Assembly: GCF_027497495.1 (NCBI RefSeq)
Contig: NZ_CP114205.1
Location: 4,898,001 to 4,962,000 of the forward strand
Length of the DNA: 64,000 bases
Reading direction: 5' to 3'
Source of the DNA: Streptomyces tubercidicus
GTDB taxonomy: Bacteria; Actinomycetota; Actinomycetes; Streptomycetales; Streptomycetaceae
This document shows, in pieces, positions 43,480 to 51,300 of the stretch; position 1 is the first letter of the stretch; the number at the start of each line of letters is the position of its first letter. Below the pieces are notes generated by a model, which worked only from the letters and a program-made list of their open reading frames with translations, ran no database searches and was not told where the DNA came from. A program made the translations under genes and the position numbers.

Positions 43480-44535
43480 ATGAAACGGTCCTCGATGAGT
43501 GGAGCCGGGGCGGCCGGCCGGGCCCCGGTGGCCGGGGGAGCCCCGGCGGTGGAGGCCGCGGAGCCGGTGGAGCGGCTGGAGGCGCACCGCAGTGAACTGA
43601 CCGGTTACTGCTATCGGATGCTGGGGTCGGCGTTCGAGGCCGAGGACGCCGTGCAGGAGACGATGGTGCGGGCCTGGCGGAGCTATGAGCGGTTCGAGGG
43701 GCGGGCCTCGCTGCGGTCCTGGCTCTACCGGATCGCCACCAATGTCTGTCTGGACCTGCTCAAGGGGAGTCAGCGCCGGGCCCGGCCGATGGATCTCGCG
43801 TCCCCGTCGAGCGTGGACAGCCCGATCGGCACGGGGCTGCCCGAGGCGGCCTGGATCGGGCCCATTCCGGACCAGCGGGTGCTGGCGTCCGCCGGGGACC
43901 CGGCGGAGACCGCCGTCGCCCGGGAGTCGATCCGGCTCGCCTTCATCTCCGCGCTGCAGCGGCTGGCGCCCCGGCAGCGGGCGGTGCTGATCCTGCGGGA
44001 GGTGCTCAGCTGGTCGGCGAGCGAGGTCGCGGAACTGCTCGGCAGCTCGGTCGCCTCGGTCAACAGCGCGCTGCAGCGGGCCCGTGCCACTCTCGCCGCG
44101 TCCGGCGACGGCGCCGCCGAGGCCCCGGCGCAGCCGCTGGACGACGCCCAGCAGGCGCTGCTGCGGCGCTATGTCGACGCCTTCGAGCGGTTCGACATGG
44201 ACGCCCTCACGGCCGTGCTGCACGAGGACTCCACGCTGTCCATGCCGCCGTACGCACTGTGGCTGCGCGGCCGCGCCGACATCCTGAAATGGCTTCTCGG
44301 GCCGGGCGGCGGCTGCGAGGGGTCGCATCTGGTGCCGGTCAGGGCGAACGGCCGGGCCGGGTTCGGGCAGTACCGCGCGGACGGGAAGCCCTGGGCGCTC
44401 CAGGTGATCGAGACCGCGGACGGCCGGGTCACCGCCCTCCAGTCCTTCCTGGACACGGAGCGGCTGTTCCCGCTGTTCGGCCTGCCGCCCCGCTACGAGG
44501 GCCCCACCGGGATCAGCTCAGCTTCTGCTTCTTGA
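43480..44535 (+). CDS. ECF sigma factor with C-terminal SnoaL-like domain (SigX5/SigJ type)
   Basis: Extracytoplasmic-function sigma factor, about 351 residues. Region 2 (ELTGYCYRMLGSAFEAEDAVQETMVRAW, ~30-60) and region 4 (ALQRLAPRQRAVLILREVLSWSASEVAELLGSS, ~150-185) are clear. A fused C-terminal NTF2/SnoaL-like domain (DAFERFDMDALTAVLHEDSTLSMPPY) ends with ALQSFLDTERLFPLFGLP, the pattern of sigma factors that regulate themselves through the fused domain rather than by a separate anti-sigma. The start is uncertain: ATG 43480, ATG 43495 or GTG 43438 are all possible and none has a good ribosome site. Its last 23 bases overlap the convergent substrate-binding gene. Confidence 0.85.
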   Translation: MKRSSMSGAGAAGRAPVAGGAPAVEAAEPVERLEAHRSELTGYCYRMLGSAFEAEDAVQETMVRAWRSYERFEGRASLRSWLYRIATNVCLDLLKGSQRRARPMDLASPSSVDSPIGTGLPEAAWIGPIPDQRVLASAGDPAETAVARESIRLAFISALQRLAPRQRAVLILREVLSWSASEVAELLGSSVASVNSALQRARATLAASGDGAAEAPAQPLDDAQQALLRRYVDAFERFDMDALTAVLHEDSTLSMPPYALWLRGRADILKWLLGPGGGCEGSHLVPVRANGRAGFGQYRADGKPWALQVIETADGRVTALQSFLDTERLFPLFGLPPRYEGPTGISSASAS

Positions 44536-45439
44536 GCCACGCCTCGGCCACCCGGTCCGGGTCGCGCTTCTCCTTGTCGACGAGGCGGTTGAGTTCGGTG
44601 AGCTGCGGGGTGGTGAGGGCGTTGCCGAGGCGGGCGAGGGCCTTGCGGACCCGGGAGTCGGCCTTACGGGCGGCGATCAGCGGGACGATGTGCTGGGCCG
44701 GGATCAGGTTCTTGGGGTCGGCGAGCATGACCCAGCCGTTCTCCGCGGTGTCGACATCGGTGGTGAAGACGTTCGCGATATCGATGTCACCCTTCTTCAG
44801 CGCGCCCTTGACCAGCGGACCGGACGAGTCCAGCGCCTTGAACTCCTTGAATTCCACCCCGTACTGCTCCTTGAGGCCGACGACCCCGACGACCCGCTTC
44901 TTCATCTCGGCGGCGGCGCCGAAGACCAGCTTGCCGTTGACCTTGCGCAGATCGGCGAGCGTCTTCAGCCCGTAGCGGTCGGCGGTCTCCCGGGTCACGG
45001 CGAAGCTGTCGCGGTCCTCGGCGGCGGCGTACGGGAGGACTTCCAGGCCGTTCGGCAGCACGGTGGCCAGCGCGTTCTGCATCGCGCCCGCCTCGGTCTC
45101 GGTGGCCTTCTGGTCCAGGTAGAGCAGCAGGCTGCCCTGGTACTCGGGGAGCAGGTCGATATCGCCGGAGCGCAGTGCGGGGACCACGATCTCGCGGGAG
45201 CCGAGGTTGGGCTTGACGGTGGTCTTGACCCCGGCGGCGGTCAGCACGCCCGCGTAGAGGTAGCCGAGGATCTGGTTCTCGGTGAAGTTGGCGGTGCCGA
45301 TGGTCAGTCCGCCGCTGCTGCTGCCGCTGTCGCCGCCGACGCCGTCCCCCTTGAGGGAGGTGATGCCGGAGGAGCAGGCGGCCAGCAGCGGGGCCGAGGC
45401 CCCGGCCAGGAGTGCGGTCAAGGCGGTACGACGGTTCAT
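44513..45439 (-). CDS. Osmoprotectant-type ABC substrate-binding lipoprotein
   Basis: Substrate-binding subunit of the OpuAC/ProX family (choline, glycine betaine or related quaternary amines), 308 residues from ATG 45439 after GAGGAG. Signal peptide with lipobox PLLAACSSG (Cys near residue 22). The mature domain begins LTIGTANFTENQILGYLYAG and contains LPEYQGSLLLYLDQ. Ligand-box aromatic residues can be suspected but not proven. Last gene of the leftward ATPase-permease-permease-binding-protein operon, and it overlaps the sigma gene by 23 bases. Confidence 0.92.
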   Translation of the reverse strand: MNRRTALTALLAGASAPLLAACSSGITSLKGDGVGGDSGSSSGGLTIGTANFTENQILGYLYAGVLTAAGVKTTVKPNLGSREIVVPALRSGDIDLLPEYQGSLLLYLDQKATETEAGAMQNALATVLPNGLEVLPYAAAEDRDSFAVTRETADRYGLKTLADLRKVNGKLVFGAAAEMKKRVVGVVGLKEQYGVEFKEFKALDSSGPLVKGALKKGDIDIANVFTTDVDTAENGWVMLADPKNLIPAQHIVPLIAARKADSRVRKALARLGNALTTPQLTELNRLVDKEKRDPDRVAEAWLKKQKLS

Positions 45440-45504
45440 GGGCGGGACTCCTCGGGACGTACGGAGGGGACGGGGGCGGCGGTGCTCAGCAGGCGGCGCG
45501 GTGC

Positions 45505-46176
45505 TCAGCGGGCGGCGGCCGGGCGGCCCCGGAACAGCAGCCGCGTCAGACCGCCCAGCGCCAGGTCGGCGACGACGGCGAGCACGGCTACCAGGACCGC
45601 ACCCCCGAGGACCTGCACCAGGTCGCGCTGCGCCAGGCCGTCGAAGACATAGCGGCCGAGCCCGCCGAAGCTGACGTAGGCGGCGATGGTGGCGGTGGCG
45701 ACGACCTGCACGGTCGCCAGCCGCACGCCGGTCATGATCAGTGGGAGCGCGAGCGGGAGTTCGACCTGCCAGAGGACCTGGCGGCCGCGCAGCCCCACGC
45801 CCTTGGCGGCGTCCTTGACCTCGGGGTCGACGGCGGCCATCCCCGCGTACGTATTGGTGATGATCACCGGTACGGCGAGCGCGACCAGCGACACATACAC
45901 CGGCCAGACGCTCAGCCCGCCCGCCAGGAACACCAGGGTGACCAGGCCGACGGTGGGCAGCGCCCGGCCGAAGGAGGAGAGGTTGACGGCGAGGAAGGCG
46001 CCGCGGCCGGTGTGCCCGATGAGCAGGCCGATGGGCAGCGCGATCACGGCCGCGGCCAGCGTGGCGAGCAGTGAGTACTCCAGGTGCTCCAGGACGCGGG
46101 TGGCGATGCCCTCGGGGCCGGACCACTGGGCCGCACTGGTCAGCCAGGAGGCGAGGTTCTTCAGGAGTTCGAGCAT
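45505..46176 (-). CDS. Osmoprotectant ABC permease, second subunit
   Basis: Binding-protein-dependent permease of 223 residues with about five to six membrane helices. ATG 46176. It carries the EAA-type loop AAKGVGLRGRQVLWQVELPLALPLIMTGVR that contacts the ATPase. The OpuBB/OpuBD-like pattern matches its partner upstream. A 7-base gap to the first permease implies translational coupling. Confidence 0.92.
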   Translation of the reverse strand: MLELLKNLASWLTSAAQWSGPEGIATRVLEHLEYSLLATLAAAVIALPIGLLIGHTGRGAFLAVNLSSFGRALPTVGLVTLVFLAGGLSVWPVYVSLVALAVPVIITNTYAGMAAVDPEVKDAAKGVGLRGRQVLWQVELPLALPLIMTGVRLATVQVVATATIAAYVSFGGLGRYVFDGLAQRDLVQVLGGAVLVAVLAVVADLALGGLTRLLFRGRPAAAR

Positions 46177-46183
46177 CGGCGCG

Positions 46184-46858
46184 TCACGCTGCCTTCCGCC
46201 GCAGAGAGGTGCGCTGCCGGGAGGTGCCGCGCAGCCAGGGGGTGCACAGCCACTGGACGGTCACCAGCAGCGCGTCGGCAACCAGGGCGAGCAGCAGGGT
46301 CAGGGCCACACCGGCGATGACCGGGGTGGGGTAGTTGCGCTGGAAGCCGTCGGTGAAGAGCTGGCCGAGGCCGCCGTATCCGATGTAACTGGCCACGCTG
46401 ACCAGGGAGATGGACATGACGGTGGCGACCCGTACGCCCGCCATGATCACCGGGAGGGCGAGCGGCAGCTCGACGGTGAGCAGGGTGCGCAGCGGCCGGG
46501 TCCCCATCGCCTGGGATGCCTCGCGGGCCTTGGCCGGGACCGCGTCCAGGCCCTCGACGGTGTTCCGCACCAGCACGACCAGGGTGTACGCGGTCAGACC
46601 GACGATCGCGGTGGTGCGGGTCAGTCCGGTGACCGGCAGCAGCAGCACGAAGAAGGCGAGGGAGGGGATGGTGTAGAGGATGTTGGAGGCACCGAGGACG
46701 AAGCCGCGCAGCGGCCGTACGCGGTGTGCGAGGACCGCCAGTGGCAGCGCGATCAGCAGGCCGAGGAGGACCGCGGGGACGGCGGTGGCGAGGTGGTCCG
46801 CGGTGAGCCGGGCCATCTCGTCGGCGTGGTCGGGGAACCAGCCCCACTCGATGGTCAT
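46184..46858 (-). CDS. Osmoprotectant ABC permease, first subunit
   Basis: 224 residues, about six helices, with the EAA loop EASQAMGTRPLRTLLTVELPLALPVIMAGVR and the family's opening ATAVPAVLLGLLIALPLAVLAHR and ILYTIPSLAFFVLLLP. Start ATG 46858 overlaps the ATPase stop (ATGA). It forms the membrane heterodimer with the next gene. Confidence 0.92.
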   Translation of the reverse strand: MTIEWGWFPDHADEMARLTADHLATAVPAVLLGLLIALPLAVLAHRVRPLRGFVLGASNILYTIPSLAFFVLLLPVTGLTRTTAIVGLTAYTLVVLVRNTVEGLDAVPAKAREASQAMGTRPLRTLLTVELPLALPVIMAGVRVATVMSISLVSVASYIGYGGLGQLFTDGFQRNYPTPVIAGVALTLLLALVADALLVTVQWLCTPWLRGTSRQRTSLRRKAA

Positions 46859-48075
46859 GCGGAGCGCTCCGGGGTGGCGGGGGGCTCTGCGGCGGACTCG
46901 GTAGCGGGCTCCGTAGCGGGCGGTTTCGGTGCGGACTCCGGGGTGGGTGCCGCTCGGCCCGTCTCCGTCTCCGCCGCCCGGCCCGCCTCCGCGTGGCTGC
47001 GGCCCGCGCGTTCGTGGATGGCGTCGCGGGAGGTGAGGCCGGTGAGCACGCCGTCGGCGGTGACCCGGGCGACCGCGGCGGCCGGGGAGGAAACGGCCTC
47101 GTTCAGCGCGGAGAGCAATGAGTCGGTGTCGCGCAGCGGCCGTACGGCCTCCAGAGCGGCCTCGCCGGCCGTGCCGCCGGACGGCAGCGCGTCGGTGTCC
47201 AGCCAGCCCAGCGGTTCGCCGCGCGGGGAGGTCACCAGGCGCCAGCGGTCGCCGTCGCGGGATATCCCGCCGACCGGCTCGTCCGCGCGTATCGCCCCGC
47301 CCGGCGCGTACGGCACGTCCGCGAGGGTGGTGAGCGAGAGCAGCTTCAGCCCGCGCTCGGCGCCCAGGAAGTCGGCGACGAAATCATCGGCCGGACGGGC
47401 CAGCAGCTCGGCGGGCGCGGCGCACTGGACGAGCCGGCCGCCGGTGCGGAAGACCGCGATCCGGTCGCCCAGCCGGACCGCCTCGTCGATGTCGTGGGTG
47501 ACGAAGACGACGGTCTTGCGCAGCTCCTCCTGGAGCCGGAGCAGCTCGTTCTGCAGCTGGGTGCGGACCACCGGGTCGACCGCGCCGAACGGCTCGTCCA
47601 TCAGGAGCACGGGCGGGTCGGCGGCGAGCGCACGGGCCACGCCGACGCGCTGCTGCTGGCCGCCGGAGAGCTGGTGCGGATAGCGCTTCCCGGCGTCGGC
47701 GGGCAGGCCAACCAGCTCCAGCAGCTCGGCGGCGCGGGCGCGGGCCTTGCGCCGGCCCCAGCCCAGCAGCAGCGGGACCGTCGCGATGTTGTCCAGGATC
47801 GTACGGTGAGGGAAGAGACCGGACTGCTGGATGACGTAGCCGATGCCGCGGCGCAGCTCGGCAGCGTCCGCCTCCAGGATGTCGCGGCCGCCGACGCTGA
47901 TCGTGCCGGACGTCGGCTCGACCATGCGGTTGACCATCCGCAGGGTGGTCGTCTTGCCGCACCCCGATGAGCCGACGAGGACGGTGACGCCGCCCTCGGG
48001 AAGGTCCAGGGACAGCCCGTCCACGGCGGTGGTGCCATTCGGGTATCGCTTGCTGACTGCGTCGAACTTGATCAT
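46855..48075 (-). CDS. Osmoprotectant ABC ATP-binding protein with C-terminal CBS-like part
   Basis: Nucleotide-binding subunit, 406 residues from ATG 48075 (MIKFDAVSKRYPNG). Walker A GSSGCGKTT, signature LSGGQQQRVGVARAL, Walker B LLMDEPFGAVDP, H-loop THDIDEA, all intact. Beyond residue ~260 comes a CBS-like regulatory region (LLSALNEAVSSPAAAVARVTADGVLTGLTSRDAIHE), as in OpuA-type ATPases where it senses ionic strength, then a Glu/Pro/Ala tail. First gene of the operon, divergent from the lyase homologue. Confidence 0.94.
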   Translation of the reverse strand: MIKFDAVSKRYPNGTTAVDGLSLDLPEGGVTVLVGSSGCGKTTTLRMVNRMVEPTSGTISVGGRDILEADAAELRRGIGYVIQQSGLFPHRTILDNIATVPLLLGWGRRKARARAAELLELVGLPADAGKRYPHQLSGGQQQRVGVARALAADPPVLLMDEPFGAVDPVVRTQLQNELLRLQEELRKTVVFVTHDIDEAVRLGDRIAVFRTGGRLVQCAAPAELLARPADDFVADFLGAERGLKLLSLTTLADVPYAPGGAIRADEPVGGISRDGDRWRLVTSPRGEPLGWLDTDALPSGGTAGEAALEAVRPLRDTDSLLSALNEAVSSPAAAVARVTADGVLTGLTSRDAIHERAGRSHAEAGRAAETETGRAAPTPESAPKPPATEPATESAAEPPATPERSA

Positions 48076-48094
48076 CCGCTGCCCCTTGCCCGGC

Positions 48095-48143
48095 CTGCAT
48101 ATGGTCATGCAGAGTCATAGGCGCGTGAATAGAAGTCAATAGG
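48095..48143 (-). promoter_or_regulatory. Promoter-dyad module of the osmoprotectant ABC operon
   Basis: Read leftward: CCTATTGAC, 22 bases, then CTGCATGACCATATGCAG with perfect CTGCAT/ATGCAG arms. A -35 TTGACT at 17-base spacing gives GACTCT as -10, keeping the key A and T. It is also within the divergent region upstream of the lyase homologue (start 48261), so it could control both. Confidence 0.6.
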
Positions 48144-48260
48144 CGAACCTGAATCGCCTTTTCCCTCGCCTGTTGCGTCGGCTTACCGTACGGAACGGGG
48201 TGTCGGACTTCCATTAACAAAGCGCGATAAAAGAGGGAGTTGAGCCCCTTGGTTTCTCAC

Positions 48261-49745
48261 ATGCTGGACAACAGCCCCCGCACGGGCCGCCGCATCACAC
48301 TCGACGGCAGCGCTCTGCACCCCGCCGATATCGCCGCCCTCGCCGAGCGCACCGCCCACCCCACGGCGCCCGACCCCAAGGCATTCGCCCGCGCCGAGGA
48401 ATCCTGGGAAACCGCCCGCCGCCTCGCCGCCACCGGCCGGGTCTACGGACGCAGCACCGGCGTCGGCGCCAACCGCACGGAGGATGTCGGGGCCGCGGAC
48501 GCCGAGCACGGACTGCGGCTGCTGCGCAGCCACGCCGGAGCGATCGGCGACCCGCTGCCCGGCCGCGAGGTCCGCGCCATGCTCGCGGTACGCGCCAACC
48601 AGCTGCTGGCGGGCGGCGCGGGCCTGAACCCCGCCGTCATCACCTCCCTGCTCGCCGCCCTGGACGCCGGCGCGCACCCCGTCGTCAACGAACACGGCGC
48701 CGTCGGCACCGGCGATCTGGCCGCGCTCGCCCAGACCGGCCTCGCCCTGGCCGGCGAACACCCCTGGCTCTGCGCGCCCGGCGCCCGTGCCCCCGCCCCC
48801 ATCGCCCTCGACAACAACGACGCCCTCGCCCTGATCAGCAGCAACGCCCTCACCCTCGGCCAGTCCGCACTCGCCCTCGACGAACTGCGCCGGCTGCTGG
48901 CCGCCTCGCTCCCGATCGCCGCGCTCTCCCTCCTCGCGGTCGGCGGCTCCTACGAACCCTTCGCCGAACCGGTCATGCTCGCCCGCCCGCACCTCGGCTC
49001 CGCGGCCGCCGCCACCCGGCTGCGCGCCCTCTCCGGCATCCCGCCGCGCCCCGCTCCGCCCCTCGGCCGCATCCAGGACCCGTACGGCTTCCGCTGCCTC
49101 CCGCAGATACACGGCCCGGCGCTGGACGCCGCCGACACGCTGGAGGGGGTGCTGACCGTCGAGGTGAACGCCGCCGCCGAGAACCCCATGATCAGCATCG
49201 AGGACCAGGCCGCCTACCACCACGGCAACTTCTACGCCGCGCATGCCGCGCTCGCCCTGGACACCTTCCGGCTGGCCGTGCTGCAGACCGCCCGGCTGTC
49301 CACCGCCCGGCTCGCCGCGCTCTCCGAGCCCGACTTCACCCGGCTGCGGCCGTTCCTGGGCGACGCCGCGCCCGCCAGCTCCGGCGTGATGATCCTCGAA
49401 TACGCGGCCGGCGCCGCGCTCGGCGAGATGCGCGCGGTCTCCCACCCCGCCTCGCTCGGCCACGCCGTGCTCTCCCGCGGCGTCGAGGAACAGGCCAGCT
49501 TCGCCTCCCTCGGCGCGCGCCAGGCCCTGCGCGCCTGTACGTACTACCGGCAGATCCTCGCCTGCGAACTGGTCGCCGCCATACGGGCCCTGCGGATGCG
49601 CTCCCTGGAACCCGACCCCGGACTGCCCCTCGCCACCGCCTACACCCTCGCCGCCGAGGCCCTCGACCCGCGGATGGAGGACCGTCCGCTGACGGATGAT
49701 GTGGCGGTGGCGGCGGGGTTGCTGGAGGGGTTGGCGGAGCTGTGA
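48261..49745 (+). CDS. HAL/PAL-family lyase homologue lacking the Ala-Ser-Gly MIO triad
   Basis: Member of the aromatic-amino-acid (histidine/phenylalanine) ammonia-lyase superfamily, about 494 residues. ATG 48261 is used; TTG 48249, nine bases after GGGAG, is a serious alternative. Family marks: VYGRSTGVG (Tyr loop), QDPYGFRCLPQIHG, AENPM, HHGNF, SGVMILEYAAGAALGEMR, HPASLGHAVLSRGVEEQASF. Where canonical enzymes have G-S-V-G-A-S-G-D-L, this protein has G-A-V-G-T-G-D-L (codons 48705-48713 encode Gly-Thr-Gly), so the residues that cyclise to the MIO cofactor are not the standard ones. The KEGLALxNGT block is also altered (NNDALALISSNALT). I therefore do not call it hutH; an automatic label of histidine ammonia-lyase may be wrong. 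Confidence 0.85.
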   Translation: MLDNSPRTGRRITLDGSALHPADIAALAERTAHPTAPDPKAFARAEESWETARRLAATGRVYGRSTGVGANRTEDVGAADAEHGLRLLRSHAGAIGDPLPGREVRAMLAVRANQLLAGGAGLNPAVITSLLAALDAGAHPVVNEHGAVGTGDLAALAQTGLALAGEHPWLCAPGARAPAPIALDNNDALALISSNALTLGQSALALDELRRLLAASLPIAALSLLAVGGSYEPFAEPVMLARPHLGSAAAATRLRALSGIPPRPAPPLGRIQDPYGFRCLPQIHGPALDAADTLEGVLTVEVNAAAENPMISIEDQAAYHHGNFYAAHAALALDTFRLAVLQTARLSTARLAALSEPDFTRLRPFLGDAAPASSGVMILEYAAGAALGEMRAVSHPASLGHAVLSRGVEEQASFASLGARQALRACTYYRQILACELVAAIRALRMRSLEPDPGLPLATAYTLAAEALDPRMEDRPLTDDVAVAAGLLEGLAEL

Positions 49746-49929
49746 GGGGCTGGTGGGGGCCGGCGCGGGTGAGGTGGCTGGGGTGGTCGGTGACCGAGGT
49801 GACCGGGGCGGCCCTGGCGGTCCCGTACGGCCGGGTGGGGTGGCGTACCCGGGACCGGAGCGGGCCAGGAATTCCGTACAGTCGGTCGACACAGGACAAG
49901 GCCCCCGACCGGGCCGGGAAGCAGAGGCG

Positions 49930-50940
49930 ATGAGCGGGGACGGGGACAACGGCGGCGGCATCGGTGGCGGCCTCGGCGGCGCTGCTGACGATGGCGCGGG
50001 CGGCGGTGTGGACGGCGGGCGGGAGCCCGGTGCGGACAGCGGCGTGGACACCGATGCGGACAGTGGCATGGACAGCGGGATGGACATCGGCGTGGCCAGT
50101 GGTGTGGACACCGGTACCGCCGCCCGGCTGCAGAAGCTGTTCGAGGGCCACCGGCTGACCCCCACCCAGCGCCGGATCGCGCACTGCATGGTGCGCCGGG
50201 CCGCCGACGCGCCCTTCCTCTCCAGCGTCGAACTGGCCGAACTCGCCGGTGTCAGCCAGCCCTCCGTCACCCGCTTCGCCGTCGCCCTCGGCTTCGACGG
50301 CTACCCGGCGCTCCGCCGCCATCTGCGCGAGGTCGCCCCCACGGACAAGCCCGGCGACACCGGCTCCTACAACGAGTACCAGCAGGCCGTACAGGCCGAG
50401 ATCGACAACCTCCGCCATCTCGCCGCCGCCCTCGCCGACCCGTCGCCGGTGATCGAGGCCGGCCGCCTCTTCGCCGCCTCCCGCCCGCTCCCCGTCCTCG
50501 GCCTGCGCGCCGCCACCGCCCAGGCCGCCGGCTTCAGCTACTTCGCCCGCAAGGTCCACCCCGACGTCCGGCTGCTCGACGAGGGCGGCACCATGCTCAC
50601 CGACCGCATCGACGCCGCCGTACGGGCCGGTGCGAGCGCCCTCCTCTGCTTCGCCCTGCCCCGCCACCCCCGTGAGGTCGTCGACGCCCTGGAGTACGCC
50701 CGCACCTCCGGTCTGACCGTCGTCACCGTCGCCGACAGCGCCTTCGCCCCCGTCGCCCACCACACCGACCTCCTCCTCCCGGCCCCCGTCGGCACCGGCC
50801 TGGCCTTCGACACGGCCTGCGCCCCCATGCTGCTGGGCCGCGTCCTCCTGGAAGCGATGTGCGACGCCCTGCCCGACGCCCAGGCCCGCCTGGAGGAGTT
50901 CGACGCGAGGGCGGCGGCACGGGGGCTGTTCGTGGAGTGA
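49930..50940 (+). CDS. RpiR-family transcriptional regulator with SIS domain
   Basis: 336 residues from ATG 49930. A low-complexity Gly/Asp N-terminus (GVDTDADSGMDSGMD repeats, residues 1-60) precedes the RpiR helix-turn-helix (~65-135: LTPTQRRIAHCMVRR, SSVELAELAGVSQPSVTRFAVALGFDGYPALRRHL). A SIS sugar-isomerase-type effector domain (~165-320: LPVLGLRAATAQAAGFSYFARKVHPDVRLLDEGG) completes it. It lies downstream of the lyase homologue in the same direction (184-base gap). RpiR proteins usually sense phosphosugars, but several control amino-acid or amine catabolism; it is one candidate for the regulator of the 40 kb and 48 kb modules. Confidence 0.88.
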   Translation: MSGDGDNGGGIGGGLGGAADDGAGGGVDGGREPGADSGVDTDADSGMDSGMDIGVASGVDTGTAARLQKLFEGHRLTPTQRRIAHCMVRRAADAPFLSSVELAELAGVSQPSVTRFAVALGFDGYPALRRHLREVAPTDKPGDTGSYNEYQQAVQAEIDNLRHLAAALADPSPVIEAGRLFAASRPLPVLGLRAATAQAAGFSYFARKVHPDVRLLDEGGTMLTDRIDAAVRAGASALLCFALPRHPREVVDALEYARTSGLTVVTVADSAFAPVAHHTDLLLPAPVGTGLAFDTACAPMLLGRVLLEAMCDALPDAQARLEEFDARAAARGLFVE

Positions 50941-51129
50941 GCGGGTGATCGTGGAGCCGGACGGACTTGTGCCCTGCATGGGCCGGGCGTGTGCCGGAGG
51001 CAGGCAGGGCGCAGCGGTCTCGGGGCGAGGAGGTCTGTCGTGGGGCGCGGGGCGGAGCGGCGGGCAAGGAGGTCCGCGGCTATGTGCTGACAGGGGCGGC
51101 GGCCGGGGACGCACGAGCCGGTGGGGCGC

Positions 51130-51249
51130 GGGCGGGTGCCACGCGGGCGTAGGGCCCATGGGCGGGTGCCATGCGGGCGTAGGACCCGTGGCCAGGTGGC
51201 GCACGGGCGTGGGGCGCGTAGCCAGGTGGCGCGCGGGCACGGGCGTTGC
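51130..51249. repeat. Tandem repeat, four exact 30-bp periods
   Basis: Units start at 51130, 51160, 51190 and 51220. The first two differ at only a few positions (GGGCGGGTGCCACGCGGGCG), the last two are a diverged pair (GCCAGGTGGCGCACGGGCG). The array fills much of the 360-base gap between the convergent RpiR and PLP-decarboxylase genes; the rest of that gap (50941-51129, 51250-51300) has nothing I recognise. Confidence 0.8.
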
Positions 51250-51300
51250 CTCGATGGCACCGGTTGGGCCCGGTGGTCCGGCGGCGGGCGGGTCGGCTAC

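Noticed and set aside
48261..49745. Calling the lyase homologue hutH because hut genes lie 6 kb away
   Set aside because: The MIO triad is Gly-Thr-Gly rather than Ala-Ser-Gly, and the gene is divergent from an amine importer, not in the hut operon.
48183..50270. 695-residue frame antisense to the lyase and RpiR genes
   Set aside because: Gly/Ala/Val-rich shadow frame; both plus-strand genes have family motifs.
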